Shown: positions 46,263-54,277 of the stretch, one piece after another
How the letters are laid out: every line of letters begins with the position of its first letter
Numbering within the stretch: the first letter of the stretch is position 1
Assembly (NCBI GenBank): GCA_020161615.1
Contig: JAIUPD010000003.1
Location: 186,001 to 250,000, forward strand
DNA length: 64,000 nucleotides
Reading direction: 5' to 3'
From: Pseudomonadota bacterium
GTDB lineage: Bacteria > Pseudomonadota > Alphaproteobacteria > Rhodobacterales > Rhodobacteraceae
Translations under genes and position numbers: made by a program
Notes under the pieces: model-generated
What the model was told of the DNA's origin: nothing
What the model saw: only the letters and a program-made list of their open reading frames with translations
Databases searched by the model: none

Positions 46263-47081
46263 TCACATCCCCTCGGGCGACCAGAGGCCGAAACGCCTCT
46301 GGTGATCCTCGATACAGCCGAGGTCCAGTGCCTTGCGGTCGCGCCCCTCGACTTCGGTCATAGCCAGCGCCGCGCTGCCTCCGGCCCGGCGGCGGGTCGG
46401 CGGCAGGATCGAGGCCTCGACCCAGATGGGCGTGCCGGCCAGTTCCAGCATGGCCGAGAGCCAGACGTCATCGACCGGCCACCATTCGCCCGGCCCGTCG
46501 CGCAGTTCCGGCGGGAAGAAACCCGCGCGCACCATGACGCCGCACCAGCCGCCCAGAAGGTCGGCATAGCCGCTGGCCTCGACCAGAGGCACGGGTTCTG
46601 CCCAGCGGCGGGGGCTGTCGAGGATCGGCTTGGTCAGCGCCCGCGGCAGGCGGCGCATGCGGGGCATCCGCTCAGGCTTCCGCTCAACGTGCCCCCAGCC
46701 CGGCAGATGACGGCCCAGTGCCGCCAGCGCCTCACTCGGCCGGGCGGCGCGCAGTTCCTTGAAACGACGATGGAAATCCGGGGCATAGAGGCTGTCGTCA
46801 TCGCAAAAGAGGATGTCGGTTTCCCGGTCGCCGGCGGCCAGGCATTCCAGCAGCGCGGGCACCACCTTGGTCGCCGGTCCCCAATCCAGCGGGCAGCGCC
46901 GGATGGTCACGCCGGGCGGAACCTCGGGCAAGGTGCCGTCCCAATCGGGGAAGCGGCGATAGGTTTCGGGGATCCATAACTCGACCGGGGCGCGCAGATC
47001 TTGCCGGACGAGCGAGCGCAAGGTCTGCCCGAGAAAGGCGAAACGGGGCGGGATCGACGACAGGGAAATGCGCGTCGTCAT
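46263..47081 (-). CDS. glycosyltransferase, GT-A-like
   Basis: A 272-residue cytoplasmic protein. It opens with TRISLSSIPPRFAFLGQTL and has the acidic metal site FCDDDSLYAPDF, typical of sugar-nucleotide glycosyltransferases of the GT-A fold, followed by GWCGVMVRAGFF and WPVDDVWLSAML. Substrate and product are unknown. It converges with the RACo-like gene with 3 nt between stops and lies 27 nt downstream of phaR on the same strand, with no evident link to PHB. Confidence 0.75.
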   Translation of the reverse strand: MTTRISLSSIPPRFAFLGQTLRSLVRQDLRAPVELWIPETYRRFPDWDGTLPEVPPGVTIRRCPLDWGPATKVVPALLECLAAGDRETDILFCDDDSLYAPDFHRRFKELRAARPSEALAALGRHLPGWGHVERKPERMPRMRRLPRALTKPILDSPRRWAEPVPLVEASGYADLLGGWCGVMVRAGFFPPELRDGPGEWWPVDDVWLSAMLELAGTPIWVEASILPPTRRRAGGSAALAMTEVEGRDRKALDLGCIEDHQRRFGLWSPEGM

Positions 47082-47108
47082 CGGAACCGCCCCTTCAGAT
47101 CCGGCGCC

Positions 47109-47681
47109 TCAGCGGCCCATCTTGCTGAGCTTGGCTTCCAGCGCGGCCAGTTGGCGGCGGATCGCGGTCAGATCCTCGGCATCGTCGCTGCCGCCCTCGG
47201 CCGCGGTCTCGCCCGGTTGCAGGCCGGGCATGTTCTTCCAGCCGGCCATCATGCTTTCCATGAAGGCGGCCTGCTGGCGCTGCATCTCGGCAAAGCCGGG
47301 CATCTTCGCCATCTGCGCCATCATCGGGTTCATGGCGCTCATCTGCTCGGCCAGTTTCGGCCCTTCCTTCAGCATTTCGAAGGACATGGCCAGGAATTGC
47401 GGCACCACGCTCTGCGCCTGCGCGGTATAGCTGCGCACCAGATCGGTCAGCACATCCAGCGGCAGGACATTCTCGCCCCGGCTTTCGTGTTCGGCGACGA
47501 TCTGCAACAGATATTGCCGCGTCAGATCATCGCCCGTCTTCAGGTCGACGATCTGCACCTCGCGGCCCGCGCGGATGAAACCGGCGATATCCTCGAGCGT
47601 GACGTAATCGCTGCTTTCCGTGTTGTAGAGCCGTCGAGAGGCGTAGCGCTTGATCAGAAGCGGCTTGTCGGACTCGGCCAC
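47109..47681 (-). CDS. phaR: polyhydroxyalkanoate synthesis regulator PhaR
   Basis: About 190 residues. The N-terminal PHB/PHA accumulation DNA-binding domain (LLIKRYASRRLYNTESSDYV, TLEDIAGFIRAGREVQIVD) is followed by a PHB-binding region (GENVLPLDVLTDLVRSY) and a Met-rich helix. PhaR represses phaP and itself until it is drawn off by PHB granules. GTG 47681 is preferred because GGGGAG stands 7-8 nt before it; ATG 47702 is the longer choice and overlaps the putative operator region. Confidence 0.92.
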   Translation of the reverse strand: MAESDKPLLIKRYASRRLYNTESSDYVTLEDIAGFIRAGREVQIVDLKTGDDLTRQYLLQIVAEHESRGENVLPLDVLTDLVRSYTAQAQSVVPQFLAMSFEMLKEGPKLAEQMSAMNPMMAQMAKMPGFAEMQRQQAAFMESMMAGWKNMPGLQPGETAAEGGSDDAEDLTAIRRQLAALEAKLSKMGR

Positions 47682-47704
47682 GTCGGTTGCTCCCCGTATC
47701 ATTT

Positions 47705-47715
47705 TTGCATTGCAG
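47705..47715 (-). promoter_or_regulatory. PhaR box at phaR
   Basis: CTGCAATGCAA on the minus strand, one mismatch from CTGC-N3-GCAG, directly before phaR. Suits autoregulation. Confidence 0.5.
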
Positions 47716-47824
47716 CGAGACTAGACCGCGATTTCGCTGCGGGAAACAGGATTCTTTGCGCGGATTAGACCAAGCGCTCAAAAACCGGGCAGCCTGCGGG
47801 CGTCAGATCCCGGCGAAACGCAAA

Positions 47825-47846
47825 GGGGCGGGCTTTCGCCCGCCCC
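47825..47846 (-). terminator. terminator of phaP
   Basis: Perfect 9-bp stem GGGGCGGGC-TTTC-GCCCGCCCC between phaP and phaR, followed on the minus strand by only three T (TTTGCG). The rest of 47716-47916 shows nothing else. Confidence 0.55.
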
Positions 47847-47916
47847 CGACGCCCGGGTGGGAGGAACCCCGGCGTCCGCCTTCAGCGAGGCAGGGCCCGG
47901 TGGCCCCGCCGCGCGA

Positions 47917-48396
47917 TCACTTCGCTGCAGCGCCGGCTTTCTTGGCGGCAGCGGTCACTTCGTCGGTCGCTTTCTTGGCGGCAGCGGTCATGTCGGCGGT
48001 CGCCTTCTGCACCGCAGCGGTGGCCTCGGCCGACATGTCCTTGCCGGCGGCGAGCATCAGCTCGACGGTGTCCATCTGCACGCGCTTGGCGATCTCGGCG
48101 AAAGCGGCCATGTGCTCGGCAGCCATCTCGGCCGAGGCCGAGGCGAAATCGGTATAGGCCTTGGCGTATTCAGCGGGCTCTTCCTTGACGGTCGAGACTT
48201 CGCCGATCTTGGCCAGGGTCGATTTGGTCCATTTGGACGAAACTTCGGCCGATTTCTCGGCGGCTTCCAGCACGACCTTGCTCATTTTCTCGCCCAGGGC
48301 AGCCTGGGTCTTGAACACGTCCTGCATCGCCTTGGTGTCGACCGGGAAGGCGCCCATCATGTCCTGCATGACTTTGGTGAAATCGTTCTTCGCCAT
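47917..48396 (-). CDS. phaP: phasin PhaP
   Basis: A 159-residue all-helical amphipathic protein (Phasin_2-type: MMGAFPVDTKAMQDVFKTQA, SEVSSKWTKSTLAKIGEVS-like middle) with an Ala/Lys-rich tail (AAKKATDEVTAAAKKAGAAAK, in part). Phasins coat PHB granules and set their size and number. AAGGAGAGAG precedes ATG 48396. Its promoter carries two PhaR boxes in an 18-bp inverted repeat. Codon choice suggests strong expression. Confidence 0.93.
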   Translation of the reverse strand: MAKNDFTKVMQDMMGAFPVDTKAMQDVFKTQAALGEKMSKVVLEAAEKSAEVSSKWTKSTLAKIGEVSTVKEEPAEYAKAYTDFASASAEMAAEHMAAFAEIAKRVQMDTVELMLAAGKDMSAEATAAVQKATADMTAAAKKATDEVTAAAKKAGAAAK

Positions 48397-48448
48397 TTTC
48401 TCTCTCCTTGCTTGGATCCCGCCATCCAGGACCCTGCGTCATGAGGAG

Positions 48449-48501
48449 AATATGGATGCTGCAGTGCAGAAAATCAAGGTGGTTTTTCTGCACTGCAGCA
48501 T
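48449..48501 (-). promoter_or_regulatory. phaP promoter with double PhaR operator
   Basis: An 18-bp perfect inverted repeat: ATGCTGCAGTGCAGAAAA (48456-48473) and its exact reverse complement (48484-48501), 10 nt apart. Each arm holds CTGC-N3-GCAG, the PhaR box. On the minus strand -35 TTGATT (48477-48472) and -10 CATATT (48454-48449) are 17 nt apart, and the proximal box sits between them, so bound PhaR would block polymerase. Confidence 0.8.
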
Positions 48502-48518
48502 TTTCTCTAACCCGTTGA

Positions 48519-50306
48519 TCAACCGTTCGGATTGGCCAGAACATAGGTCCCGGGTGCAGGCGCCAGCGCCGAATCACCCACGGCCCGGGCAGAAATCAGC
48601 TTGCCCGAACGCGCCTTCAGCCATTCCTCCCAGCGCGGCCACCACGAGCCGGGATGATATTCGGCCTCGGCCTTCCAGCCCTCGGCATCGCCGTCGAGCG
48701 GATGGTCCGAGGTGTAATGGCCGTATTTCTTCTTGCTGGGCGGATTGACGATCCCGGCGATATGACCGCTTTCCGACAGGATGAAGGTCTTGTTGGTCGA
48801 TCCCATCTTCGAGACACCGCGGAAGCTCGATCGCCAGGCGGCGATATGATCCGTCTCGCAGGCGATGGCGCAGACCGGCACCTTCACGCCCGAGATATGC
48901 AGCTTTTCGCCCAGCATCTCGAACCCGTCGGAGCAGAGCCTGTCCTGCTGGCAGAGCCCCCGCAGATATTCCACCACCATCCGACCCGGCAGGTTGGTGC
49001 CATCGCCGTTCCAGTAGAGCAGATCGAAGGCGGGCGGTGCCTCGCCCAGCATGTAGCTGCGGATCGCCGGGCCATAGATCAGGTCGTTCGAGCGCAGATA
49101 GCTGAAGGTCTTGGTCATGTAATAGGAATGCAGATAGCCCTTGGCCTCGGCCTCGGCTTCGATCCCGTCCACGAAATCGTCCTCTAGGAAGACGCCCACC
49201 TCGCCCTGGTCCGAGAAATCGGTCAGCGTGGTGAAGAAGGTGGCGGATTTGACCGACTTGTCCTTGCGCTTGTCCAGCAGCGCCAGCGTCAGGCTCAGCG
49301 TCGTCCCGGCGATGCAATAGCCGATGACATTGACCTGTTTGACCGCGCAGAGGTCCTTCACCTTGGCGATGGCCTCCAGATACCCTTCCTCGACATAGGT
49401 ATCCATGCCAACGTCGGCATAGCGGGCGTCAGGGTTCACCCATGAGACGACGAAGAGCGTATAGCCCTGATCGACGATCCATTTGATCAGACTGTTCTGC
49501 GGCTTCAGGTCCAGGATGTAGAACTTGTTGATCCAGGGCGGGAAGATCAGTAGCGGCGTCTCGTGCACCTGCTCGGTGGTCGGCTTGTACTGGATCAGTT
49601 CGAACATGCGGTTGCGGAACACGACCGACCCCTCGGAGGTGCCGATATTGCCGCCGACCTTGAAGGCCTCGCGGTCCGACAGGGTGACCAGAAGCTCGCC
49701 GTTGTTGGCCTCGATGTCGCGGACCAGGTTTTCCAGCCCCTTCACTAGGCTCTCGCCCTCGGTCTCGACCGCCTTCATCAGCGCGTCGGGGTTGGTGCCC
49801 AGAAAATTGGTCGGCGCCATCATGTCGATGATCTGCCGGCCGAAGAATTCCAGCCGGCTGCGCTCGCGCGGATCGAGCGTATCGAGGTTCTCGATCGCTT
49901 TCTCGATGGCCTCGGAGGACAGCAGATATTGCTGCTTGATATAGTTGAAATAAGGATGGGTCCGCCACAACGGGTTGGAAAACCGCTTGTCGTCCGGGGT
50001 GTTGTCCTCGGGCGCGACCAGGGGATGTTCGCGCAGGGCTTCCTGGGCCTCGACGAAATGCTTCAGCGTCTTGCCCCAGTAGCCGACCTGCTGTTCCAGC
50101 ACCTTCGAGGGGTTCTGCACCATCTCCTGCCAATAGGCCGAGGCAGCGCGCAGATAGAGCGAGGGATCGGGGGCCTGCAGTTCGTTGCGCTGCGGCTGCT
50201 TTTTCGCGAACGCAGCAATCAGACGTTGCGTCAGCGTCTCGATCCTCGCCAGATTGGCGTTCAGGACCTCGAGATTGGCGGATTCTTCGTACTCGGAAGT
50301 TGCCAT
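48519..50306 (-). CDS. phaC: class I poly(3-hydroxybutyrate) synthase
   Basis: A 595-residue class I PHA synthase that polymerises 3-hydroxybutyryl-CoA on the granule surface. The lipase-like box GYCIAG gives catalytic Cys331; Asp486 (CETDHIAAW) and His515 (ESGHIAGIVNPP) complete the triad. Other family marks: PPWINKFYILDL, WNGDGTNLPG and HPGSWWPRWEEWL. The length is normal. It diverges from phaZ with a PhaR box between them. phaA and phaB are not in the window. Confidence 0.97.
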   Translation of the reverse strand: MATSEYEESANLEVLNANLARIETLTQRLIAAFAKKQPQRNELQAPDPSLYLRAASAYWQEMVQNPSKVLEQQVGYWGKTLKHFVEAQEALREHPLVAPEDNTPDDKRFSNPLWRTHPYFNYIKQQYLLSSEAIEKAIENLDTLDPRERSRLEFFGRQIIDMMAPTNFLGTNPDALMKAVETEGESLVKGLENLVRDIEANNGELLVTLSDREAFKVGGNIGTSEGSVVFRNRMFELIQYKPTTEQVHETPLLIFPPWINKFYILDLKPQNSLIKWIVDQGYTLFVVSWVNPDARYADVGMDTYVEEGYLEAIAKVKDLCAVKQVNVIGYCIAGTTLSLTLALLDKRKDKSVKSATFFTTLTDFSDQGEVGVFLEDDFVDGIEAEAEAKGYLHSYYMTKTFSYLRSNDLIYGPAIRSYMLGEAPPAFDLLYWNGDGTNLPGRMVVEYLRGLCQQDRLCSDGFEMLGEKLHISGVKVPVCAIACETDHIAAWRSSFRGVSKMGSTNKTFILSESGHIAGIVNPPSKKKYGHYTSDHPLDGDAEGWKAEAEYHPGSWWPRWEEWLKARSGKLISARAVGDSALAPAPGTYVLANPNG

Positions 50307-50329
50307 TTAAACTTGTCCCCCCTAAACTC

Positions 50330-50340
50330 CTGCGGTGCAG
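50330..50340. promoter_or_regulatory. PhaR box between phaC and phaZ
   Basis: CTGCGGTGCAG matches CTGC-N3-GCAG exactly. It is the only such site in the 104-bp divergent gap, so PhaR may act on both genes. Confidence 0.6.
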
Positions 50341-50410
50341 CATAGACCCGCGCCCCCCCCGTGGAAAGGCCGGATCCTTGTACCACAGCCGTGTCCTCTC
50401 GGAGACCCCC

Positions 50411-51697
50411 ATGAAGCAGATGGCCACCTACGACTTGATGGAAGCCGTGCGCAACACCAACGAATGGTTGGGCGCATCGGCCCGGGCGATGGCCTCGTAC
50501 CCGATCTGGGGCATGGTCCCGCATCCCATGTTCAAGGTGATGTCGGCCTGGGGCCGGGTGACCGAACGCAGCTTCGCGCGCATGGTGATCAAGCCCGCCT
50601 GGGGCATCCGCACCGTGGTGGGCGAGGATGGGCGCGACCATCTGGTCGATCCGCAGATCGAACTGGCCCGTCCCTTCGGCGATCTGGTGCGCTTCCGAGT
50701 CGCCTCGCGCCCGGAAAAGGCCCGCCGCATCCTGCTCTGCGCGCCGATGTCGGGCCATTACGCCACGCTCCTGCGCTCGACCGTGGCCTCGCTTCTGCCC
50801 GACGCCGAGGTCTGGATCACCGATTGGCACAATGCCCGTGACATCCCCGTCTCCGAAGGCAAGTTCGATATCGAGGATTACACCCAGTACCTCGTCGATT
50901 TCATGAAACACCTCGGCCCCGACACCCATGTCGTCGCCGTCTGCCAGCCCGCGCCCCTGGCGCTGGCCGCCACCGCCCTGCTGGCCGAGGAGGCGCCCGG
51001 CGCGCAGCCGCTGACCCTGACCCTGATCGGCGGGCCGATCGACCCCGACGCCGCCGCGACCGAGGTCACGGACTTTGGCCGCCGGGTGACGATGGGACAG
51101 CTCGAACATCTGGCGATCCAGCGCGTCGGCTTCAAATACGCGGGCGTCGGGCGGCAGGTCTATCCGGGCCTTCTGCAACTCGCGGGGTTCATCTCGATGA
51201 ACCTCGACCGTCACGCGCAGGCCTTCAGCGACAAGATCGTCGCCGCCGCCCAGGGCGAGGACAGCGAGCGCGACCAGCACAACCGCTTCTACGACGAATA
51301 CCTGGCGGTCATGGACATGACGGCGGAATTCTACCTCTCGACCGTCGAGCGCATCTTCAAGGAGCGCGAGATCGCCCGCAATGTCTTCGAGGTGAACGGC
51401 AAGCGGGTCGATATCAGCAAGGTCACCGATGTGGCGACGATGATCGTCGAGGGCGCGAATGACGACATTTCCGCCCCGGGCCAATGCCTTGCCGCGCTGG
51501 ATCTGCTGACCGGCCTGCCTGAGTCGATGAAGGCCCAGCACCTGGAGCCCGGCGCGGGCCATTACGGCATCTTCGCGGGGTCCAGCTGGCGCAACAACAT
51601 CCGCCCGTTGGTGTTCAGTTTCATGGACGACAACAGCAAGCGCGGGAACCGCAAGGCCAAGAAGCCGGCGGTCACGCTGGCCGCCTCGAATAGCTGA
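50411..51697 (+). CDS. phaZ: intracellular PHB depolymerase
   Basis: A 428-residue alpha/beta hydrolase of the intracellular depolymerase family (PhaZ1-like). It has LLCAPMSGHYATLLRSTV, TDWHNARDIPVS and VVAVCQPAPLAL, whose Cys is the expected nucleophile in place of Ser. TLIGGPIDPD and EPGAGHYGIFAGSSWRNNI (in part) follow near the end. It mobilises PHB from amorphous granules. CGGAGACCCCC precedes ATG 50411. Divergent to phaC, as in Paracoccus. Confidence 0.95.
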   Translation: MKQMATYDLMEAVRNTNEWLGASARAMASYPIWGMVPHPMFKVMSAWGRVTERSFARMVIKPAWGIRTVVGEDGRDHLVDPQIELARPFGDLVRFRVASRPEKARRILLCAPMSGHYATLLRSTVASLLPDAEVWITDWHNARDIPVSEGKFDIEDYTQYLVDFMKHLGPDTHVVAVCQPAPLALAATALLAEEAPGAQPLTLTLIGGPIDPDAAATEVTDFGRRVTMGQLEHLAIQRVGFKYAGVGRQVYPGLLQLAGFISMNLDRHAQAFSDKIVAAAQGEDSERDQHNRFYDEYLAVMDMTAEFYLSTVERIFKEREIARNVFEVNGKRVDISKVTDVATMIVEGANDDISAPGQCLAALDLLTGLPESMKAQHLEPGAGHYGIFAGSSWRNNIRPLVFSFMDDNSKRGNRKAKKPAVTLAASNS

Positions 51698-51721
51698 GCG
51701 CTGGGGTCCTGCCCCATCGAC

Positions 51722-51752
51722 AGCCCCGCCCCTGACCCGGGCGGGGCTTTGT
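51722..51752 (+). terminator. intrinsic terminator of phaZ
   Basis: 10-bp stem AGCCCCGCCC (51722-51731)/GGGCGGGGCT (51739-51748) with a 7-nt loop, followed by TTTG, 24 nt after the phaZ stop. Confidence 0.75.
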
Positions 51753-51755
51753 CAT

Positions 51756-52184
51756 TCAGGCGAAACCCGCCCCGGGCTTGCCTGGTGCCATGCGGATCAG
51801 CCGCGAATCCGCCACCGCGGCGGTGCGGTGCTGCGCCGCGCGCTGATAGTCGGCGTCCCGGATCATTTCGATGAAGGCCTGCCCGCTGGGATAGGCGGCG
51901 AGAAAGGCAATGTCCCAGCGCTCGGCCTCGGGACCGATGAGCATGAGCTCGGGCCGCCCGCTCCACAGGATCGACCCGCCGAGGCGCCGGAAGATCGGCC
52001 CGCTGTCGCGCCCATAGGCGGCATAGGCCTCGGCCCCGGTCGCCGTGCGGCCGTCCTGATAACGCGCCTGCTCGCGCAGGCGGACCAGGTTGAGCATGTG
52101 GACCGGCCGATCGCGCGGCAGATCCTTGAAGCGGGCGAAGCGCGCGCGGTCCGGGTTGACCGAGGCCTCCTCGGGCGCGCTCAC
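51756..52184 (-). CDS. DUF1330-like protein
   Basis: A 142-residue alpha/beta protein with the DUF1330 pattern VHMLNLVRLREQARYQDGR, AEAYAAYGRDSGPIFRRLGG (the two are separate) and WDIAFLAAYPSGQAFIEMI. No catalytic assignment. GTG start overlaps the stop of the aldolase gene (GTGA), so both are made together; a role in the same breakdown route is likely but unproven. Second relative in this window after 23349-23651. Confidence 0.75.
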   Translation of the reverse strand: MSAPEEASVNPDRARFARFKDLPRDRPVHMLNLVRLREQARYQDGRTATGAEAYAAYGRDSGPIFRRLGGSILWSGRPELMLIGPEAERWDIAFLAAYPSGQAFIEMIRDADYQRAAQHRTAAVADSRLIRMAPGKPGAGFA

Positions 52185-52927
52185 GGCTTCAACCCGTTGC
52201 GCAGGACCAGCAGGTCGATGGCCTTCGAGACAAAGATCGCCCCGGCCTCCAACGCCGCATCGTAAAGGACCGGATCCATGGTCAGGATCCCCGGCGGCTT
52301 GCCCGCGGCGCGGATGCGGCGGATACCGTCGAGGATCGCCTTCGTGACATCGGGATGGGCGGGATTGCCCGGATGCCCCAGGCTCGCCGCCAGATCGGCG
52401 GGGCCGATGAAGATCCCGTCCACGCCCTCGACCGCGGCGATGGCCTCGATCTGGTCGAGGGCCTGCGCGGTCTCGACCTGAACCAGCAGGCAGGTCTCCT
52501 CATGCGCGCGCTGGTGATAGCCCGCGATGCGGCCGAAGCCCGCGGCCCTGGTCGCCCCAGCGACGCCCCGAATGCCCCGGGGCGGGTAGCGGGTGGCGGC
52601 GACGGCCAGCGCCGCCTCTTCCGCGTTCTGGATCATCGGCACCAGGATGGTCTGGGCGCCATGGTCCAGGATCTTCTTGATCAGCGCCACATCCAGCACC
52701 CGGGGCCGCACGATGGCCGAGACCGGGAAAGGCGCGACCGCTTGCAACAGCGGCAGGACCGAAGGCACCTCCAGCGGCGCGTGTTCGGTGTCGAAGAGCA
52801 TCCAGTCAAAGCCCGCCCCGGCCGCCATCTCGGCCACCAGGGGATCGGTGATCTGGCACCACAGGCCCCGCTGCACCTGCATGGCGGCGAGTTGCGCCTT
52901 GAAACGGTTTCTGGGTAGGTCGGTCAT
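52181..52927 (-). CDS. HpcH/HpaI family aldolase
   Basis: A 248-residue class II pyruvate aldolase. Motifs: GLWCQITDPLVAEMAAGAGF, MLFDTEHAPLEV, LVQVETAQALDQIE (Glu ligand of the metal) and GVDGIFIGPADLAASLG (Asp ligand). Relatives cleave 4-hydroxy-2-ketoacids such as 2-keto-3-deoxy sugars or HKHD to pyruvate and an aldehyde. CGGAGGAGCG precedes ATG 52927. It diverges from the sugar regulator and may serve the same sugar route. Confidence 0.88.
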   Translation of the reverse strand: MTDLPRNRFKAQLAAMQVQRGLWCQITDPLVAEMAAGAGFDWMLFDTEHAPLEVPSVLPLLQAVAPFPVSAIVRPRVLDVALIKKILDHGAQTILVPMIQNAEEAALAVAATRYPPRGIRGVAGATRAAGFGRIAGYHQRAHEETCLLVQVETAQALDQIEAIAAVEGVDGIFIGPADLAASLGHPGNPAHPDVTKAILDGIRRIRAAGKPPGILTMDPVLYDAALEAGAIFVSKAIDLLVLRNGLKP

Positions 52928-53095
52928 CGCGCTCCTCCGGCTGCCGAGGCCCCAACGAACACCCTCGCGCCGCCGCTGTCCATGGGGTTGCGCCAGACCG
53001 GCGGCGGGCGTCGCACCCGCTGCCCGGCCATCAGGCCGGAAATTGAACAGCGGACAGCCCGAAAGCGCCCCGCAATCCCCATCCGAAATTGCATT

Positions 53096-53108
53096 TCTGA
53101 TCGTCAGA
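53096..53108. promoter_or_regulatory. possible operator between aldolase and smoC
   Basis: TCTGA-TCG-TCAGA palindrome near the middle of a 261-bp divergent gap that otherwise shows no gene. It may serve either side. Confidence 0.3.
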
Positions 53109-53188
53109 CATCTGCGGGACCCTTGATCCGCGCTCCCTTGCCAAATGCCCACGGCATGCCCACGATGGATTGCAACACGGGAGTCTCC

Positions 53189-54130
53189 ATGAGTTCGGCG
53201 GAACGCAAGCATGACGACGCGGCGCGGGCCGCATGGCTCGCCTATATCGGCGGCTGCAAGCAGGACGAGATCGCGCAGATCATGGGCATCTCGCGCCAGT
53301 CGGCGCAGCGGTTGGTGTCGCAGGCCCTGGCGGCGGGGCTGGTCAAGGTCCGCATCGACCACCCGATTGCGCGCTGCATGGAACTGGCCCGTGACCTCAG
53401 GACCCGCTACGGGCTCTCGCTTTGCGAGGTAGTGCCGTCCCTCGACACGCCCGCCTCCTCCGGCCTCGCCGTGTCGCAGGCAACGGGCGACCTGATCGAG
53501 CGTTTCCTGACCCAGCCCGAGCCGCTGGTCATCGGCCTCGGCACCGGACGGACGCTGCGCGCGGCGGTCGAACACCTGCCGCATCTCGATTGCGCGCAGC
53601 ACCGGATCGTGTCGCTGACCGGCACCATCTCGCCCGATGGCTCCACGGCCTATTACAACGTCCTCTTCACCATCGCCGACAAGGTGAGCGCCACGACCTA
53701 CCCTCTACCCTTGCCGGTCATCACCGCCTCGGCCGAGGAACGCGCGGCGCTGCTGGGCCAGAAGACACTGGAAACCGCGCGCGGCCTCTCGGCCCGGACC
53801 GATGTGCGCTTCGTCGGCGTCGGCACCATGGCGCCCGACGCGCCCCTGGTGATCGACGGGTTCCTGACGCCCGAGGACCAGCAGCGCCTGACCGCCAAGG
53901 GCGCAGTGGGCGAGATCATCGGCTATGTCTACGACCGCGACGGCCGCCTGCTGGACGACGAGGTGAACCAGCGCGTCAGTTCCGCACTGCTGAGCCCCGC
54001 CCCCGACGGGCCGACCATCGCTGCCGCCAACGGCCCCGCCAAGGTGCCCGCGATTCGAGCCGCGCTGACCGGCGGGCTGGTCACCGGCCTGGTGACGGAC
54101 GAGGATACGGCGTTGGCGCTAACAGCCTGA
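53189..54130 (+). CDS. smoC: SorC/DeoR-type sugar-binding regulator of polyol operon
   Basis: A 313-residue regulator: N-terminal HTH (AYIGGCKQDEIAQIMGISRQ, SAQRLVSQALAAGLVKVRI) and a C-terminal sugar-binding domain of the SorC family (VIGLGTGRTLRAAVEHL, GVGTMAPDAPLVIDGFL, GEIIGYVYDRDGRLLDDEVN). It stands directly before the polyol operon on the same strand, so it should respond to a polyol or its phosphate. CGGGAG precedes ATG 53189. The name follows gene order in R. sphaeroides. Confidence 0.85.
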   Translation: MSSAERKHDDAARAAWLAYIGGCKQDEIAQIMGISRQSAQRLVSQALAAGLVKVRIDHPIARCMELARDLRTRYGLSLCEVVPSLDTPASSGLAVSQATGDLIERFLTQPEPLVIGLGTGRTLRAAVEHLPHLDCAQHRIVSLTGTISPDGSTAYYNVLFTIADKVSATTYPLPLPVITASAEERAALLGQKTLETARGLSARTDVRFVGVGTMAPDAPLVIDGFLTPEDQQRLTAKGAVGEIIGYVYDRDGRLLDDEVNQRVSSALLSPAPDGPTIAAANGPAKVPAIRAALTGGLVTGLVTDEDTALALTA

Positions 54131-54208
54131 CCTCGCCACTCCGCGCTGAATTTTCCGAACGATCCCAAGGACCTGCCCCCGCTCCTCGGTCTCGGGGCCA
54201 GAAACCAG

Positions 54209-54236
54209 TTGACCTTTCACGCGATCGTGTGAGAAT
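54209..54236 (+). promoter_or_regulatory. polyol operon promoter with embedded palindrome
   Basis: -35 TTGACC (54209-54214) and a -10-like GAGAAT (54231-54236) are 16 nt apart. TCAC-GCGATCGT-GTGA (54217-54232), a near-perfect palindrome, fills the spacer. A regulator bound there would govern smoE directly. Confidence 0.5.
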
Positions 54237-54277
54237 TTGCCCAAGAGCTTAGCATTTGCTCATCTTGGGAGGATACC

